NCBI GenBank assembly: GCA_018304105.1
Contig: JAGVWX010000007.1
Coordinates: forward strand, 36,779 to 100,778
Origin: Candidatus Pacearchaeota archaeon
Lineage (GTDB): Archaea > Nanobdellota > Nanobdellia > Pacearchaeales > GW2011-AR1
DNA: 64,000 nucleotides
Direction: 5' to 3'
Shown here: piece by piece, positions 45,291 to 54,367 of the stretch
How the letters are laid out: each line of letters opens with the position of its first letter
Numbering within the stretch: position 1 is the stretch's first letter
Position numbers and translations under genes: made by a program
The notes under the pieces: generated by a model
What the model was told of the DNA's origin: nothing
The model's input: the letters and a program-made list of their open reading frames with translations, nothing else
The model's database searches: none

Positions 45291-46790
45291 ATGCGATATT
45301 TCAATGAGACGGATAATGATATGAATAATAATAAGAATAGCGATATGGATTATGAGAAAGTTGGGCTGATGGTTGGAATTGAGATTCATCAGCAGTTGGA
45401 TTGCGGGAAACTGTTTTGCAGGTGTCCTGGATATTTGAGGAAAGAAGAGCCGCATTTTATTGTGAGGAGGAAACTGCACAAGGTGGCGGGGGAGACGGGA
45501 GAGGTTGATAGCGCTGTTGAGTATGAGACTTCATTGGATAAGACGTTTGAATATCAAGGATATGATGATACGACGTGCTTGATTGAGTTGGATGAAGAGC
45601 CGCCGAAGGAAATAAACGAGGGCGCTCTTGATGAAGTGATAAAAATTGCGCTTTTGATGAACTGCGAGATTAATCCTGTTGCGCAGATAATGAGAAAGAC
45701 AGTTGTTGATGGTTCGAATACTTCGGGGTTTCAGAGGACTGTGCTCATTGCGCAAGACGGGTGGATTGAGACTTCGTTCGGGGATGTGCCGATTCAGGGA
45801 ATTTATCTTGAGGAAGATTCTTGCAGGACGATTTTGAAAGACAAAAAGAATTCTGTTTATCGGCTTGACAGGCTCGGAATTCCTTTGGTTGAGATTACGA
45901 CTGCGCCGGCGATGAATAAACCTGAACAGGTAAAAGAAGCGGCGCTGAAGATTGGAGAGATTCTTAGGGCGTGCAGAGTTAGACGAGGCATAGGCACGAT
46001 AAGGCAAGATTTGAATGTAAACATAAAGAAGCATGGAATTATTGAGATTAAAGGATTTCAGGAGCCGAAGATGATGATTGAAACTATTGGCAAGGAAATT
46101 TTGAGACAGCAGGCGGAACTTGCCGCGGGAAAAGACAGTCATGAAGTAAGGAACGCTTTGTTGTCAGGAGAAACCGAGTTTTTGAGACCGATGCCCGGGA
46201 AGGCGAGAATGTATCCGGAGACGGATTTGCCTTTGCTTAAAATTGGGAGAGAAAAAATTAATCAGATAAAGAAAGTTTTGCCGAAGCTGAAACACGAAAT
46301 TAGAGACGAGCTGAAGAAGAAAGGGTTGAGCGATGAGTTGGTTGATTTGGTTTTGGACGGGAATCTTGACGAGTTTGAAGTTTTGACGAAGGGTTATGAG
46401 AAGGATGCGAGTTTAGTTGCGAAAATGATTACGCTTTGGAGAAAAGAATTTGCGTCGAAGGAGAAGAAAAGTTTTGAAGAGATGAAAGATTTGCTGACGG
46501 AGAACGTTTTGGAGAAAATTTTGGAAGCGGTTAAGTCGGGAAAGATTGGGAAAGATGATGCGAAGAAAGTTATGGGCGAAATTGTTGCAGGAAAGAAGAT
46601 TGAGAGTGCTTTGAAGATTGAGAAAATTTCGCATGACGATTTGGAAGAAGAGATTGCTCGTATCGTTAAAGAGAAACCTGGGTTGAGACCGAATGCTTAT
46701 ATGGGGCTGGTGATGGCGAAGTTCAAAGGAAAGCTCGACGCGAAGAAGGCGATGGAGCTGGTGGGAAGGGTTTTGGGTGGGGCGGGGTGA
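45291..46790 (+). CDS. gatE: Glu-tRNA(Gln) amidotransferase subunit E-like, lacking the GAD insertion
   Basis: KVGLMVGIEIHQQLDCGKLFCRCP, TTCLIELDEEPP, MRKTVVDGSNTSGFQRT, RLDRLGIPLVEITT; direct junction EILRQQAELAAGKDSHEVRNALLSGETEFLRPMPGKARMYPETDLPL. Confidence 0.85.
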   Translation: MRYFNETDNDMNNNKNSDMDYEKVGLMVGIEIHQQLDCGKLFCRCPGYLRKEEPHFIVRRKLHKVAGETGEVDSAVEYETSLDKTFEYQGYDDTTCLIELDEEPPKEINEGALDEVIKIALLMNCEINPVAQIMRKTVVDGSNTSGFQRTVLIAQDGWIETSFGDVPIQGIYLEEDSCRTILKDKKNSVYRLDRLGIPLVEITTAPAMNKPEQVKEAALKIGEILRACRVRRGIGTIRQDLNVNIKKHGIIEIKGFQEPKMMIETIGKEILRQQAELAAGKDSHEVRNALLSGETEFLRPMPGKARMYPETDLPLLKIGREKINQIKKVLPKLKHEIRDELKKKGLSDELVDLVLDGNLDEFEVLTKGYEKDASLVAKMITLWRKEFASKEKKSFEEMKDLLTENVLEKILEAVKSGKIGKDDAKKVMGEIVAGKKIESALKIEKISHDDLEEEIARIVKEKPGLRPNAYMGLVMAKFKGKLDAKKAMELVGRVLGGAG

Positions 46791-46864
46791 GAAAGGCCAT
46801 GGAGATTTTGAATAAGCTGGTTAAGTAAATAGGCAAGGGATTTATGTTTTTAGTAACGAAAAGA

Positions 46865-47275
46865 CTATGAAATTAATTCTATCATGTCTCGTGTCGAAAA
46901 CACTTTAATCTGCGATTGTTTTTTGAATGCTAGTTCGTTAGACCAGATTCCACAATTGAGCTTTAATGCAAGAGCGAAGACCGGAATATCTTTGTCGTGG
47001 GGAGAAAGCTTTTTTGCTTCTGATTCAAATTCTTTATAGGAACTGTCAGGAAGAAGTTTGAGAAGCGATACGAGTTCAGATATTGCTTTTTCAAACTGCA
47101 CCGCATTTAGTCCAGAATACTTTAATATGTCAGATTTGTTTTTTTTCAATTCTTTTATTGTATATTCTGAAACGAATAGTGAGATGTTTAAAGATTTGGC
47201 ATTTTTGAACAAGTCTTTAACTGGATTTTGTCTAAAGAATGAGACTAAGATATTGGCGTCAACAACTAATTTCAT
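46865..47275 (-). CDS. PIN-domain toxin (VapC-like)
   Basis: MKLVVDANILVSFF; SPHDKDIPVFALALKLNCGIWSNE. Confidence 0.8.
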   Translation of the reverse strand: MKLVVDANILVSFFRQNPVKDLFKNAKSLNISLFVSEYTIKELKKNKSDILKYSGLNAVQFEKAISELVSLLKLLPDSSYKEFESEAKKLSPHDKDIPVFALALKLNCGIWSNELAFKKQSQIKVFSTRDMIELIS

Positions 47276-47278
47276 TTA

Positions 47279-47515
47279 TTAATCCTCTTTCTTTAATCTG
47301 CTCCAAACACCTTGCTTGATTTTGTCTCCTAACTCAAGTGCTATATCATTAGATTCTTTGTCTAGTTCTAATTGCTTTAGCATTTGCTCTTTCCAAATGA
47401 ATCTGTCTACCTTTGATTCAATATATTTCTTAATAAGCCCAGACCAATTTATTTCTGGAAATTCTTCCATTTTATGTTTAAGCTCTCCTGGAATTGATAA
47501 TGTTATGTTTGCCAT
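47279..47515 (-). CDS. Antitoxin (VapB/RHH-like) partner of the PIN toxin
   Basis: MANITLSIPGELKHKMEEFPEINWSGLIKKYIESKV; immediately upstream of the PIN ORF. Confidence 0.7.
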   Translation of the reverse strand: MANITLSIPGELKHKMEEFPEINWSGLIKKYIESKVDRFIWKEQMLKQLELDKESNDIALELGDKIKQGVWSRLKKED

Positions 47516-47808
47516 GTTTTCACAAGATACACAGAATGCACAAGTATATAAATTTTTTGATTTATTTGAGAAAATTGGTAAGTTAACAAGGCATATCGTC
47601 GCTCATGCTGCCCAAGAGTGCATAATTCAAATGTCCATCTGTAAATTGTATGTCTTATCGATTCTTTTTTCTTTCTTTGTTCATGAGAAGGCGAGGAAAA
47701 TATTTCACGTTCTTCCGGGTCTTCCATAATTTCTCTTCTTTCTACCCCGTTGTAACCAAGGTCCCTAAGATTAGATACCTCTGCACGTAATGATATTCGG
47801 TTGCCCAT
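47503..47808 (-). CDS. Hypothetical small protein
   Basis: 101-aa ORF; N-terminal half has coding character, C-terminal part overlaps the antitoxin start. Confidence 0.3.
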   Translation of the reverse strand: MGNRISLRAEVSNLRDLGYNGVERREIMEDPEEREIFSSPSHEQRKKKESIRHTIYRWTFELCTLGQHERRYALLTYQFSQINQKIYILVHSVYLVKTWQT

Positions 47809-47868
47809 AATTTTTTCATGGATACTTTTTATTTAAAGATTTATATAATCTGATTGTTTTATTGTGAC

Positions 47869-48336
47869 ATGGAAGGGGGAGCTGAAGAGGACGCTGAGGA
47901 AGATTCGGGCGACGAAATGAAAGATTGGATTGTGAGAGCGGTTCTGCTGTTTTGCGCGCTGGTTGTTGCGGGAGTTGCGGTCTATACGACTTTCATGCTG
48001 TTTTCAGCGTATGAAATTGATATCTCTCTTTCGCCGCCGGATGCTGCGAGGTTTTCTCCTCCAGGGAACAACGGAAGTGGTTTAGGGACCGCTTCGTTTG
48101 ATATTAATCAAAGTCATGAAACAGAAGAAGGAAATAAGACATTTAATAACGAAGTGATTGAGCCATTTAACTCCAACAGAAGTCTTACGCCGAATCCGCT
48201 TATAATTTCCGAGGAGCTGGGCAAAGGAAACGGAAGGATTGCATTTGCCGTTGTGATTGCTTTGGAAGTTATCCTGGTATTTTTGATTTACAGGAAGTTG
48301 GAGAAGAAGTTGGTTAGGAAATCAATTTCAAATTAA
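47869..48336 (+). CDS. Membrane protein with two TM segments
   Basis: MEGGAEEDAEEDSGDEMKDWIVRAVLLFCALVVAGVAVYTTFML...IAFAVVIALEVILVFLIY. Confidence 0.6.
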   Translation: MEGGAEEDAEEDSGDEMKDWIVRAVLLFCALVVAGVAVYTTFMLFSAYEIDISLSPPDAARFSPPGNNGSGLGTASFDINQSHETEEGNKTFNNEVIEPFNSNRSLTPNPLIISEELGKGNGRIAFAVVIALEVILVFLIYRKLEKKLVRKSISN

Positions 48337-48749
48337 TATCCCTTTACATCAACAGAAGTTGTGTTTGAGTCCCCGTCCCTGTCAGTTACTTTTAACCATA
48401 TCTGATAGTTTCCCGGTTCTACTATATCGACGGTTTGTTCAGCTCTGGGCCAATAAAGTGTCGGATTCTCTTCACTCTGAGGGACTGCATATGACCAAGA
48501 AAATTTTAAGCATGTTGTTTTTTTCACGTCATCCCTGCATCCAGGGTCGTCAGGGTCATATGAGTCATAACCAGTAAAACTCACTTGAAACGGGACTTCT
48601 CCTTCAACTTGCCCCCGAATTACTCTGATTTGCGCGACGGGCGGTTGGTTATTACCATTTTGACTAATAATGTTTTCAATATTTGGAACACATCCAGCCA
48701 TTATAATTGGAAGCATGCGCGTCAAACCACTTATTGTTCGATATCTCAT
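48333..48749 (-). CDS. PKD-like domain lipoprotein candidate (lipobox)
   Basis: MLPIIMAGC resembles a lipobox; PPVAQIRVIRGQVEGEVPFQVSFTGYDSYDPDD...LKVTDRDGDSNTTSVDV is PKD-like. Confidence 0.65.
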   Translation of the reverse strand: MRYRTISGLTRMLPIIMAGCVPNIENIISQNGNNQPPVAQIRVIRGQVEGEVPFQVSFTGYDSYDPDDPGCRDDVKKTTCLKFSWSYAVPQSEENPTLYWPRAEQTVDIVEPGNYQIWLKVTDRDGDSNTTSVDVKGY

Positions 48750-48899
48750 AAAAAATCCATTAGCGGCTTGTTTAAAAACTTCCTAATTCTTATGATTACT
48801 CTTCTAACTTTAAATAGTTTATCAAAAAACTCTATAGTCTCTTTCCAACAGTAAAGCCGCAAAGATAAAAACAATTAAAAACAAGTTTTCTTTAGGGAT

Positions 48900-50279
48900 T
48901 TGATGATGCGAACACACACGTGCGGGGAATTGAGAATTTCTGAAAAGGGGAATCATGTTAATCTTTGTGGGTGGGTTGACAAAATTCGGGCGTTTGGGAA
49001 AGTGAATTTTATTGACTTGCGAGACAGGTATGGAAAGACGCAGATTGTTGTGCTGGGAAAGCATGAACTGAAGCTTGAATATTGTGTGCAGGTTTCGGGA
49101 GAGGTTGTTGAAAGGAAGGACAAGAACAAAGACATGGAAACGGGAGATATTGAGATTTTTGTTAAAAAGGTTGAAGATATTAAAGTTCTGAACGAGTGCC
49201 CGTCTTTGCCGTTTAATCTTGATGACGAGAATGTTGACGAGGACATAAGATTGAAGTATAGGTTTTTAGATTTGCGGACTAAGAAGCTGCAGGATAAGTT
49301 GATTTTGAAGCATAAGCTTTACAATGCAATTATGAATTACATGGATAAGAAAGGATTTGTTTATTTGGAGACGCCGATTCTGGCGAAGTCGACGCCGGAG
49401 GGGGCGAGGGATTATATTGTGCCTTCTCGCGTGAACCCGGGAAAGTTTTATGCTTTGCCTCAATCGCCTCAGATATTCAAACAGCTTTCAATGGTTGCGG
49501 GATTTGACAGATATTTCCAAATTGCAAGATGTTTCCGCGATGAAGACTTGAGGGCGGATAGGCAGCCAGAGTTTACGCAGCTGGATATTGAAATGAGTTT
49601 TGTGGAAGTCGAAGACATTATTAATGAAATGGAAGGCCTGGTTAAGTTTGTTTGGAAGGAAGTTTTGCATGAAGAAATAAAGACGCCGTTTCCTAGAATT
49701 TCTTACACGGAGGCGATGAAGAAGTATGGGAGAGATAATCCTGATGTGAGGAAGAAAGGAGAAAAGTGGGGATTTACTTGGGTTGTTGATTTTCCGTCTT
49801 TTGAATGGAACGAGGAAGATGAAAGGTTTTACGCGGTTCATCATCCGTTTACTTCGCCTGAAGACAATGCTGATTTTTCTTCAAAGGAAAAAATAAAGAA
49901 GATAAAAGCAAAAGCTTACGATTTAGTTTTGAATGGGAGCGAGATTGGCGGAGGTTCTATTAGAATTCACGATTCTAAAATTCAGAAAAAAGTTTTTGAG
50001 ACGCTTGGAATTGGAGAGAAAGAGGCGCAGGAGAAATTTGGATTTTTGCTTAACGCTTTGTCTTACGGCGCGCCGCCGCATGGAGGGATTGCGTTTGGAA
50101 TGGATAGAATTGCGCAGCTGATGTCTGGCTCGGACAATATTAGGGATGTGATTGCTTTTCCTAAGAATAAAGAAGCGAGAGATTTGATGATGGATGCGCC
50201 ATCTTCGATTAGCGAGGCGCAGTTGCGAGAGGCAAATATTAAGTTGGATTTGAAAGAAGAGAAAGGGAAGAAGAAATAA
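48900..50279 (+). CDS. aspS: Aspartyl-tRNA synthetase, bacterial-type motifs, without GAD domain
   Basis: TPEGARDYIVPSRVNPGKFYALPQSPQIFKQLSMVAGFDRYFQIARCFRDEDLRADRQPEFTQLDIEMSF; APPHGGIAFGMDRIAQL; only 459 aa. Confidence 0.92.
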   Translation: MMMRTHTCGELRISEKGNHVNLCGWVDKIRAFGKVNFIDLRDRYGKTQIVVLGKHELKLEYCVQVSGEVVERKDKNKDMETGDIEIFVKKVEDIKVLNECPSLPFNLDDENVDEDIRLKYRFLDLRTKKLQDKLILKHKLYNAIMNYMDKKGFVYLETPILAKSTPEGARDYIVPSRVNPGKFYALPQSPQIFKQLSMVAGFDRYFQIARCFRDEDLRADRQPEFTQLDIEMSFVEVEDIINEMEGLVKFVWKEVLHEEIKTPFPRISYTEAMKKYGRDNPDVRKKGEKWGFTWVVDFPSFEWNEEDERFYAVHHPFTSPEDNADFSSKEKIKKIKAKAYDLVLNGSEIGGGSIRIHDSKIQKKVFETLGIGEKEAQEKFGFLLNALSYGAPPHGGIAFGMDRIAQLMSGSDNIRDVIAFPKNKEARDLMMDAPSSISEAQLREANIKLDLKEEKGKKK

Positions 50280-50283
50280 TTAA

Positions 50284-50625
50284 TCAATCTTTTAGCGGTG
50301 CATTTCGTTGGTAAGAAAGTTCTGCTTCTAATTCTTTGATTCTTGTTTGAGCTTCTGCATTTTGTGCTTGTGAAAATGCCAGATGAAGCGTTCCAATAGA
50401 TAAAGCTCCTTCTGTTACGGCAGCAATCATTCTTCCCCGATATAATCCTTCAAGACCGAATATTTTTCTAACTTCTTCATCTGAAGCATCGGCTGCCTCG
50501 TAAAATTTATCGGCAGGTATTTGGAAACATTCTCTTCCGATGTGAACGTCGTAAACTGGTACAGCTTGTGGATTTTTTACTATTCTTATCGCACCGCGAT
50601 TATATAATTCTCTTGGAGTTGTCAT
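50284..50625 (-). CDS. Hypothetical protein
   Basis: 113-aa ORF with C-terminal coiled coil. Confidence 0.4.
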   Translation of the reverse strand: MTTPRELYNRGAIRIVKNPQAVPVYDVHIGRECFQIPADKFYEAADASDEEVRKIFGLEGLYRGRMIAAVTEGALSIGTLHLAFSQAQNAEAQTRIKELEAELSYQRNAPLKD

Positions 50626-50846
50626 TTTATTTTCTTATTTCGTTTATTTATAACTATTTAGATTATTGGGAATATTGGTTGTATGAGATTTCATTTGAAG
50701 ATATTGTCTGTGTAATACGCTAACCCCAACTCCGCCTGCCCAGAAAGTTATCATCCAACACTGACGAAGTCAACTCCTTTTAGTCGTTGAGGCAGCCAGA
50801 CCGACCTGGGGTGAGGTTCCTTGGAGAAGGCTGAGAAAACGCATTA

Positions 50847-51278
50847 TTAAATTTCTTCCAAGACCATGAGAGTTTGAGTTTTGTCGATGCCTGAGAGCTT
50901 TCTTATTTTTTCTGTTATGAGTTCGTTGAGAGAATGCATGTCTTTAATTCTAATTTGGACGATGATGTCGGTTGAGCCTGTAACTATGTCTACCGATTCG
51001 ACGCCGTCGATTTCTCTGATTTGTTTTCCGATTTCGCTTTGAGAGATTTTGCTTTGGTTAATTGTTACGAGAATGAATGCTTTCAATGGCTTTCCAATTT
51101 TTTCGAAGTCGAGATTGAGAGTATAATTTTTTATGACTTTTTCTTTGTTCAGCTTTTTTATTCTGTTGTGAACTGTTGTAATAGGAATGGCTGTCTTTTT
51201 TGCTATTTGACTTGTCGTGAGGTTTGCGTTCTCCTTAAGGATTTGAAGGATTTTTTTGTCTTTCTGGTCTAGTTCCAT
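50847..51278 (-). CDS. Lrp/AsnC-family transcriptional regulator
   Basis: LDQKDKKILQILKENANLTTSQIAKKTAIPITTVHNRIKKLNKEKVI and a RAM-like ligand-binding domain. Confidence 0.93.
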   Translation of the reverse strand: MELDQKDKKILQILKENANLTTSQIAKKTAIPITTVHNRIKKLNKEKVIKNYTLNLDFEKIGKPLKAFILVTINQSKISQSEIGKQIREIDGVESVDIVTGSTDIIVQIRIKDMHSLNELITEKIRKLSGIDKTQTLMVLEEI

Positions 51279-51384
51279 TTATGGAAAAATATTCCATATT
51301 TTATATACTTTATGGTAGTTTTTGTTGATAAATTCCAATTTTTCTGAAATAATTTTATATAGCTCTTTTTTTAAGTATTAGGTT

Positions 51385-51969
51385 ATGGAAAGAAAATTAG
51401 ATTATGTTCCGCTGGAGCAAGCGCTTCATGGAAATCAAATGTATGTTGTTGAGGCAGCAGGAGTTTTGGGAATTGATGTCAGGGCAGTGCGGCATGACGT
51501 TGCGACAGACACTTGTTTTGAGAAAGCGGAGCTGCTTGGATGGCTGCCAACGCGCGTTGTGAAGGCAGTTTTCTTTCATCGTGGAGGGGAGATGCATGGT
51601 TTTGTTTTTCCGGAATTAGGAGTTTGGAAGCCAACGTATTTGGACACAAGGGTTGTTTTGCCGACGCTGTTAGGAGTGTCGCGTTCGCGGGCGAAAGATT
51701 ATCGTAATCATATCTGTCCAGAAGGAATGGAATTTGGGACTTGCACGCCTTTTGTTTTTGAGGATAGTTTTGCTGAATTAGGCGGACGGTTATCTGGGGT
51801 CTTTATTCACGAAATTCCTGGGCTTGATGCAGAAACTGTGGATATTTCTATTGGCGGTTTTGGAGATGTGGCGCATAGAACTTCTGTTCACTTGCCTTAC
51901 TCGGGGATTCATAAAATATTAGAATATAAATTTGGAGGAGAGAGAATAAAGAGGGCGAGGCTGGTTTAA
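51385..51969 (+). CDS. Hypothetical protein
   Basis: 194-aa ORF, coding-like composition; no family recognised. Confidence 0.5.
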   Translation: MERKLDYVPLEQALHGNQMYVVEAAGVLGIDVRAVRHDVATDTCFEKAELLGWLPTRVVKAVFFHRGGEMHGFVFPELGVWKPTYLDTRVVLPTLLGVSRSRAKDYRNHICPEGMEFGTCTPFVFEDSFAELGGRLSGVFIHEIPGLDAETVDISIGGFGDVAHRTSVHLPYSGIHKILEYKFGGERIKRARLV

Positions 51970-52007
51970 TTTTTGAATTATTGCAGGTTTAGGTAAAATA
52001 GTAAATC

Positions 52008-52154
52008 TGTCCGAGTAGCTCAAGGTCCTAACGGACTGAGCTCCTGACATGAGGCAAGTATGTCCGAGTAGCTCAAGGTCCTAACGGACTGAGCTCCTGA
52101 CATGAGAGTAGCTCAAGGTCCTAACGGACTGAGCTCCTGACATGAGGCAAGTAT
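52008..52154 (+). repeat. Three tandem tRNA-Asn-5'-derived hairpin repeats
   Basis: TGTCCGAGTAGCTCAAGGTCCTAACGGACTGAGCTCCTGACATGAGGCAAGTA repeated with spacings 53, 40 (13-bp deletion) and 53 bp; GTCCGAGTAGCTCA is the start of the adjacent tRNA. Confidence 0.9.
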
Positions 52155-52268
52155 GTCCGAGTAGCTCAGTGGAAGAGCGCTTGGCTGTTAAGTGCGATAA
52201 TCGCCCATTCATCGATTTTTGAAATCACTGAAACCAAGAGGTCGGCGGTTCGATCCCGCTCTCGGACG
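52155..52268 (+). tRNA. tRNA-Asn(GTT) with about 42-nt intron (about 52191-52232)
   Basis: GTCCGAG/CTCGGAC acceptor, AGCTCAGTGGAAGAGC D-arm, CTTGG-CTGTTA|intron|A-CCAAG anticodon arm, GGCGGTTCGATCCCGCT T-arm. Confidence 0.88.
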
Positions 52269-52303
52269 CTCAAAAAACATTTAAACCCTGAAAGATTAGA
52301 AAA

Positions 52304-53653
52304 ATGACTATGACAACAAAATTCATCTCAATTCAAGACGCTATGAAAAAAGCAAGACTTTCGCAAGCTCAGTCTGGCTCGTCCAAGCTTGGCCAAGCCA
52401 AAGGGGAAGTAGCTGTGCGGGGATGGGTTTACCGAGAGCGCGGTTCGAATGTTTTGAAGTTTATTGTTTTGAGAGACTCAACGAATATTATTCAATGCGT
52501 GCTTGACAAAAAGGATTTTGAGAAGCAATGGAGCGAGATTGATAAAGTGCAGGTTGAGGCAAGCGTTGAGATCGAAGGAGAGATTAAGGAAGAAAAGCGG
52601 GCGCCTTCTGGATACGAAATTCATGCGAAGAAATTTACTCTTGTTGGAGAAAGCAATGAGTTTCCGATAAACAAGGATTTGAACGAGGAGTTGCTTGGAG
52701 ACAGAAGGCATTTGTGGTTGCGAAGTCGGAAGATGAGTTCTATTCTGAAAATAAGAAGCACGGTGACTGGAGCGCTGCATGAATATTTCAGGAGCAAAGG
52801 GTTTTATGAGTTTCAAAGTCCTGTGCTTGTTCCGGGAGGAGCGGAAGACGGACCGACGATGTTTGAGGTGAAGTATTTCAATAAGAAAATGTTTCTTACT
52901 CAGACTTGGCAGCTTTATGCGGAGGCGGCGATTTATGCTCTTGAGAAAATTTATTGCATTGCTCCTTCTTTCAGGGCGGAGCAGTCAAAGACTTCGAGGC
53001 ATCTTACAGAATATTGGCATACAGAAATGGAAGTGGCTTGGGCGGACTTAGATGAGCTGATGAATTACGCTGAGGAGATGGTCAAGCATGTTTTGTCGAG
53101 GGTTTTGGAGAAGAACAAGCCGGAACTTGAGATACTTGAAAGAGACTGGAAGAAGCTTGAGCCATCGTTGAAGAAGAAGTTTCCGAGGGTTACTTACGAC
53201 GAAGTTTTGAAAGAGCTGAAAAGCAAGCACAAGATGAGCGTGCCGTGGGGGAAGGATCTTAGGACGATTGAAGAAGAGAAATTTATGGATAGTTATGACA
53301 CTCCCGTTTTCTGTACGATGTATCCGAAGGAAATTATGGCGTTTTACAAACCTAGGGACAAGAAAAATCCCAAGGTTGCGAGATGCTTTGATATGCTTGG
53401 GCCGGAATCGATGGGAGAGCTGATTGGTGGAAGTGAGAGAGACACAGACCTTGAGGAGCTGAAGAAGTCGCTGAAGGCGAAAGGCGAAAAGCTTGAAGAT
53501 TATCAATATTATTTTGATGTTCATAGTTACGGAGCTGTACCGCATGGAGGTTTCGGGCTTGGAACAGAACGCTTAGTAAGATGGATTTGCGGGCTTGAAA
53601 CAATTAAAGACGCGATCGCATTTCCAAGGACGATGACGAGATATTATCCTTAA
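52304..53653 (+). CDS. asnS: Asparaginyl-tRNA synthetase (archaeal type)
   Basis: FYEFQSPVLVPGGAEDGPTMFEVKYFNKKMFLTQTWQLYAEAAIYALEKIYCIAPSFRAE; YGAVPHGGFGLGTERLVRWICGL. Confidence 0.92.
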   Translation: MTMTTKFISIQDAMKKARLSQAQSGSSKLGQAKGEVAVRGWVYRERGSNVLKFIVLRDSTNIIQCVLDKKDFEKQWSEIDKVQVEASVEIEGEIKEEKRAPSGYEIHAKKFTLVGESNEFPINKDLNEELLGDRRHLWLRSRKMSSILKIRSTVTGALHEYFRSKGFYEFQSPVLVPGGAEDGPTMFEVKYFNKKMFLTQTWQLYAEAAIYALEKIYCIAPSFRAEQSKTSRHLTEYWHTEMEVAWADLDELMNYAEEMVKHVLSRVLEKNKPELEILERDWKKLEPSLKKKFPRVTYDEVLKELKSKHKMSVPWGKDLRTIEEEKFMDSYDTPVFCTMYPKEIMAFYKPRDKKNPKVARCFDMLGPESMGELIGGSERDTDLEELKKSLKAKGEKLEDYQYYFDVHSYGAVPHGGFGLGTERLVRWICGLETIKDAIAFPRTMTRYYP

Positions 53654-53900
53654 AATAGCTTAAATTTTCAGGACGACGGTAATTAATAATAAGATGATAT
53701 AATATTGGTTTGTAATTAAAAGGGTAGGGGATTGGGTAGGAAAAATAGAAATATTTTGAATTGTATTATTCTTTCTTAGTTGTCATCTGTTAAGAGTGGG
53801 AAAACTTCTGGGAATTTAGTATTGAAGGGTAGTGTAAAATGGCAGAAAGTTATTTATATCTCAAATGCGTTGAAAAATATAATCGCAGGTAGGTAAAAAT

Positions 53901-54353
53901 ATGAACAAAACAATTGCGGGAATCTGCTTGATATTTTCTTTAGTGATAGTTGTCGGGATTGTGAGCGCTGCTTTGGCACTTCCACCGCCACCACCGCCAA
54001 GTCCGACGCCGAGCTGGTGCTTCTATAAGGATGCGTGTTATGGTTCTGATGGTTCATCACCTAGTTGCCTGATATGGAATTCGTATGTGAAATATGCGCC
54101 GCCGAGTTTAGTTGCGCAGTGCGGACAAGTAGCGCAGGCTAATGATTGCGTTGTCTTGAATGTTGTACTTGGTGGAAGTTGTCCAGAAATAAGTTCAGAC
54201 AAATGTAAGCATGAGGGCGATCGCGCATGTCAATATTGGTGTAATGCGCAGGGTAAAGTTGAAAGACCTGTGCCTTGTAGTTTTTCACATATGTGCAATC
54301 AAAGAAATGACGCTTGTCTTTCTGACCCGGAAATTTACCCTCCAGTAGATTAG
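53901..54353 (+). CDS. Small secreted Cys-rich protein
   Basis: Signal peptide IAGICLIFSLVIVVGIVSAALA, Pro-rich stretch, then multiple Cys. Confidence 0.6.
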   Translation: MNKTIAGICLIFSLVIVVGIVSAALALPPPPPPSPTPSWCFYKDACYGSDGSSPSCLIWNSYVKYAPPSLVAQCGQVAQANDCVVLNVVLGGSCPEISSDKCKHEGDRACQYWCNAQGKVERPVPCSFSHMCNQRNDACLSDPEIYPPVD

Positions 54354-54367
54354 AGAAATTTATTTTT

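Noticed and set aside
45291-46790. Calling this ORF bacterial GatB
   Set aside because: GIEIHQQLD, LDEEPP and DGSNTSGFQRT motifs fit GatE better than GatB
52008-52154. CRISPR array interpretation of the three tandem repeats
   Set aside because: No unique spacers: units are head-to-tail copies that include tRNA sequence, and no cas genes are present
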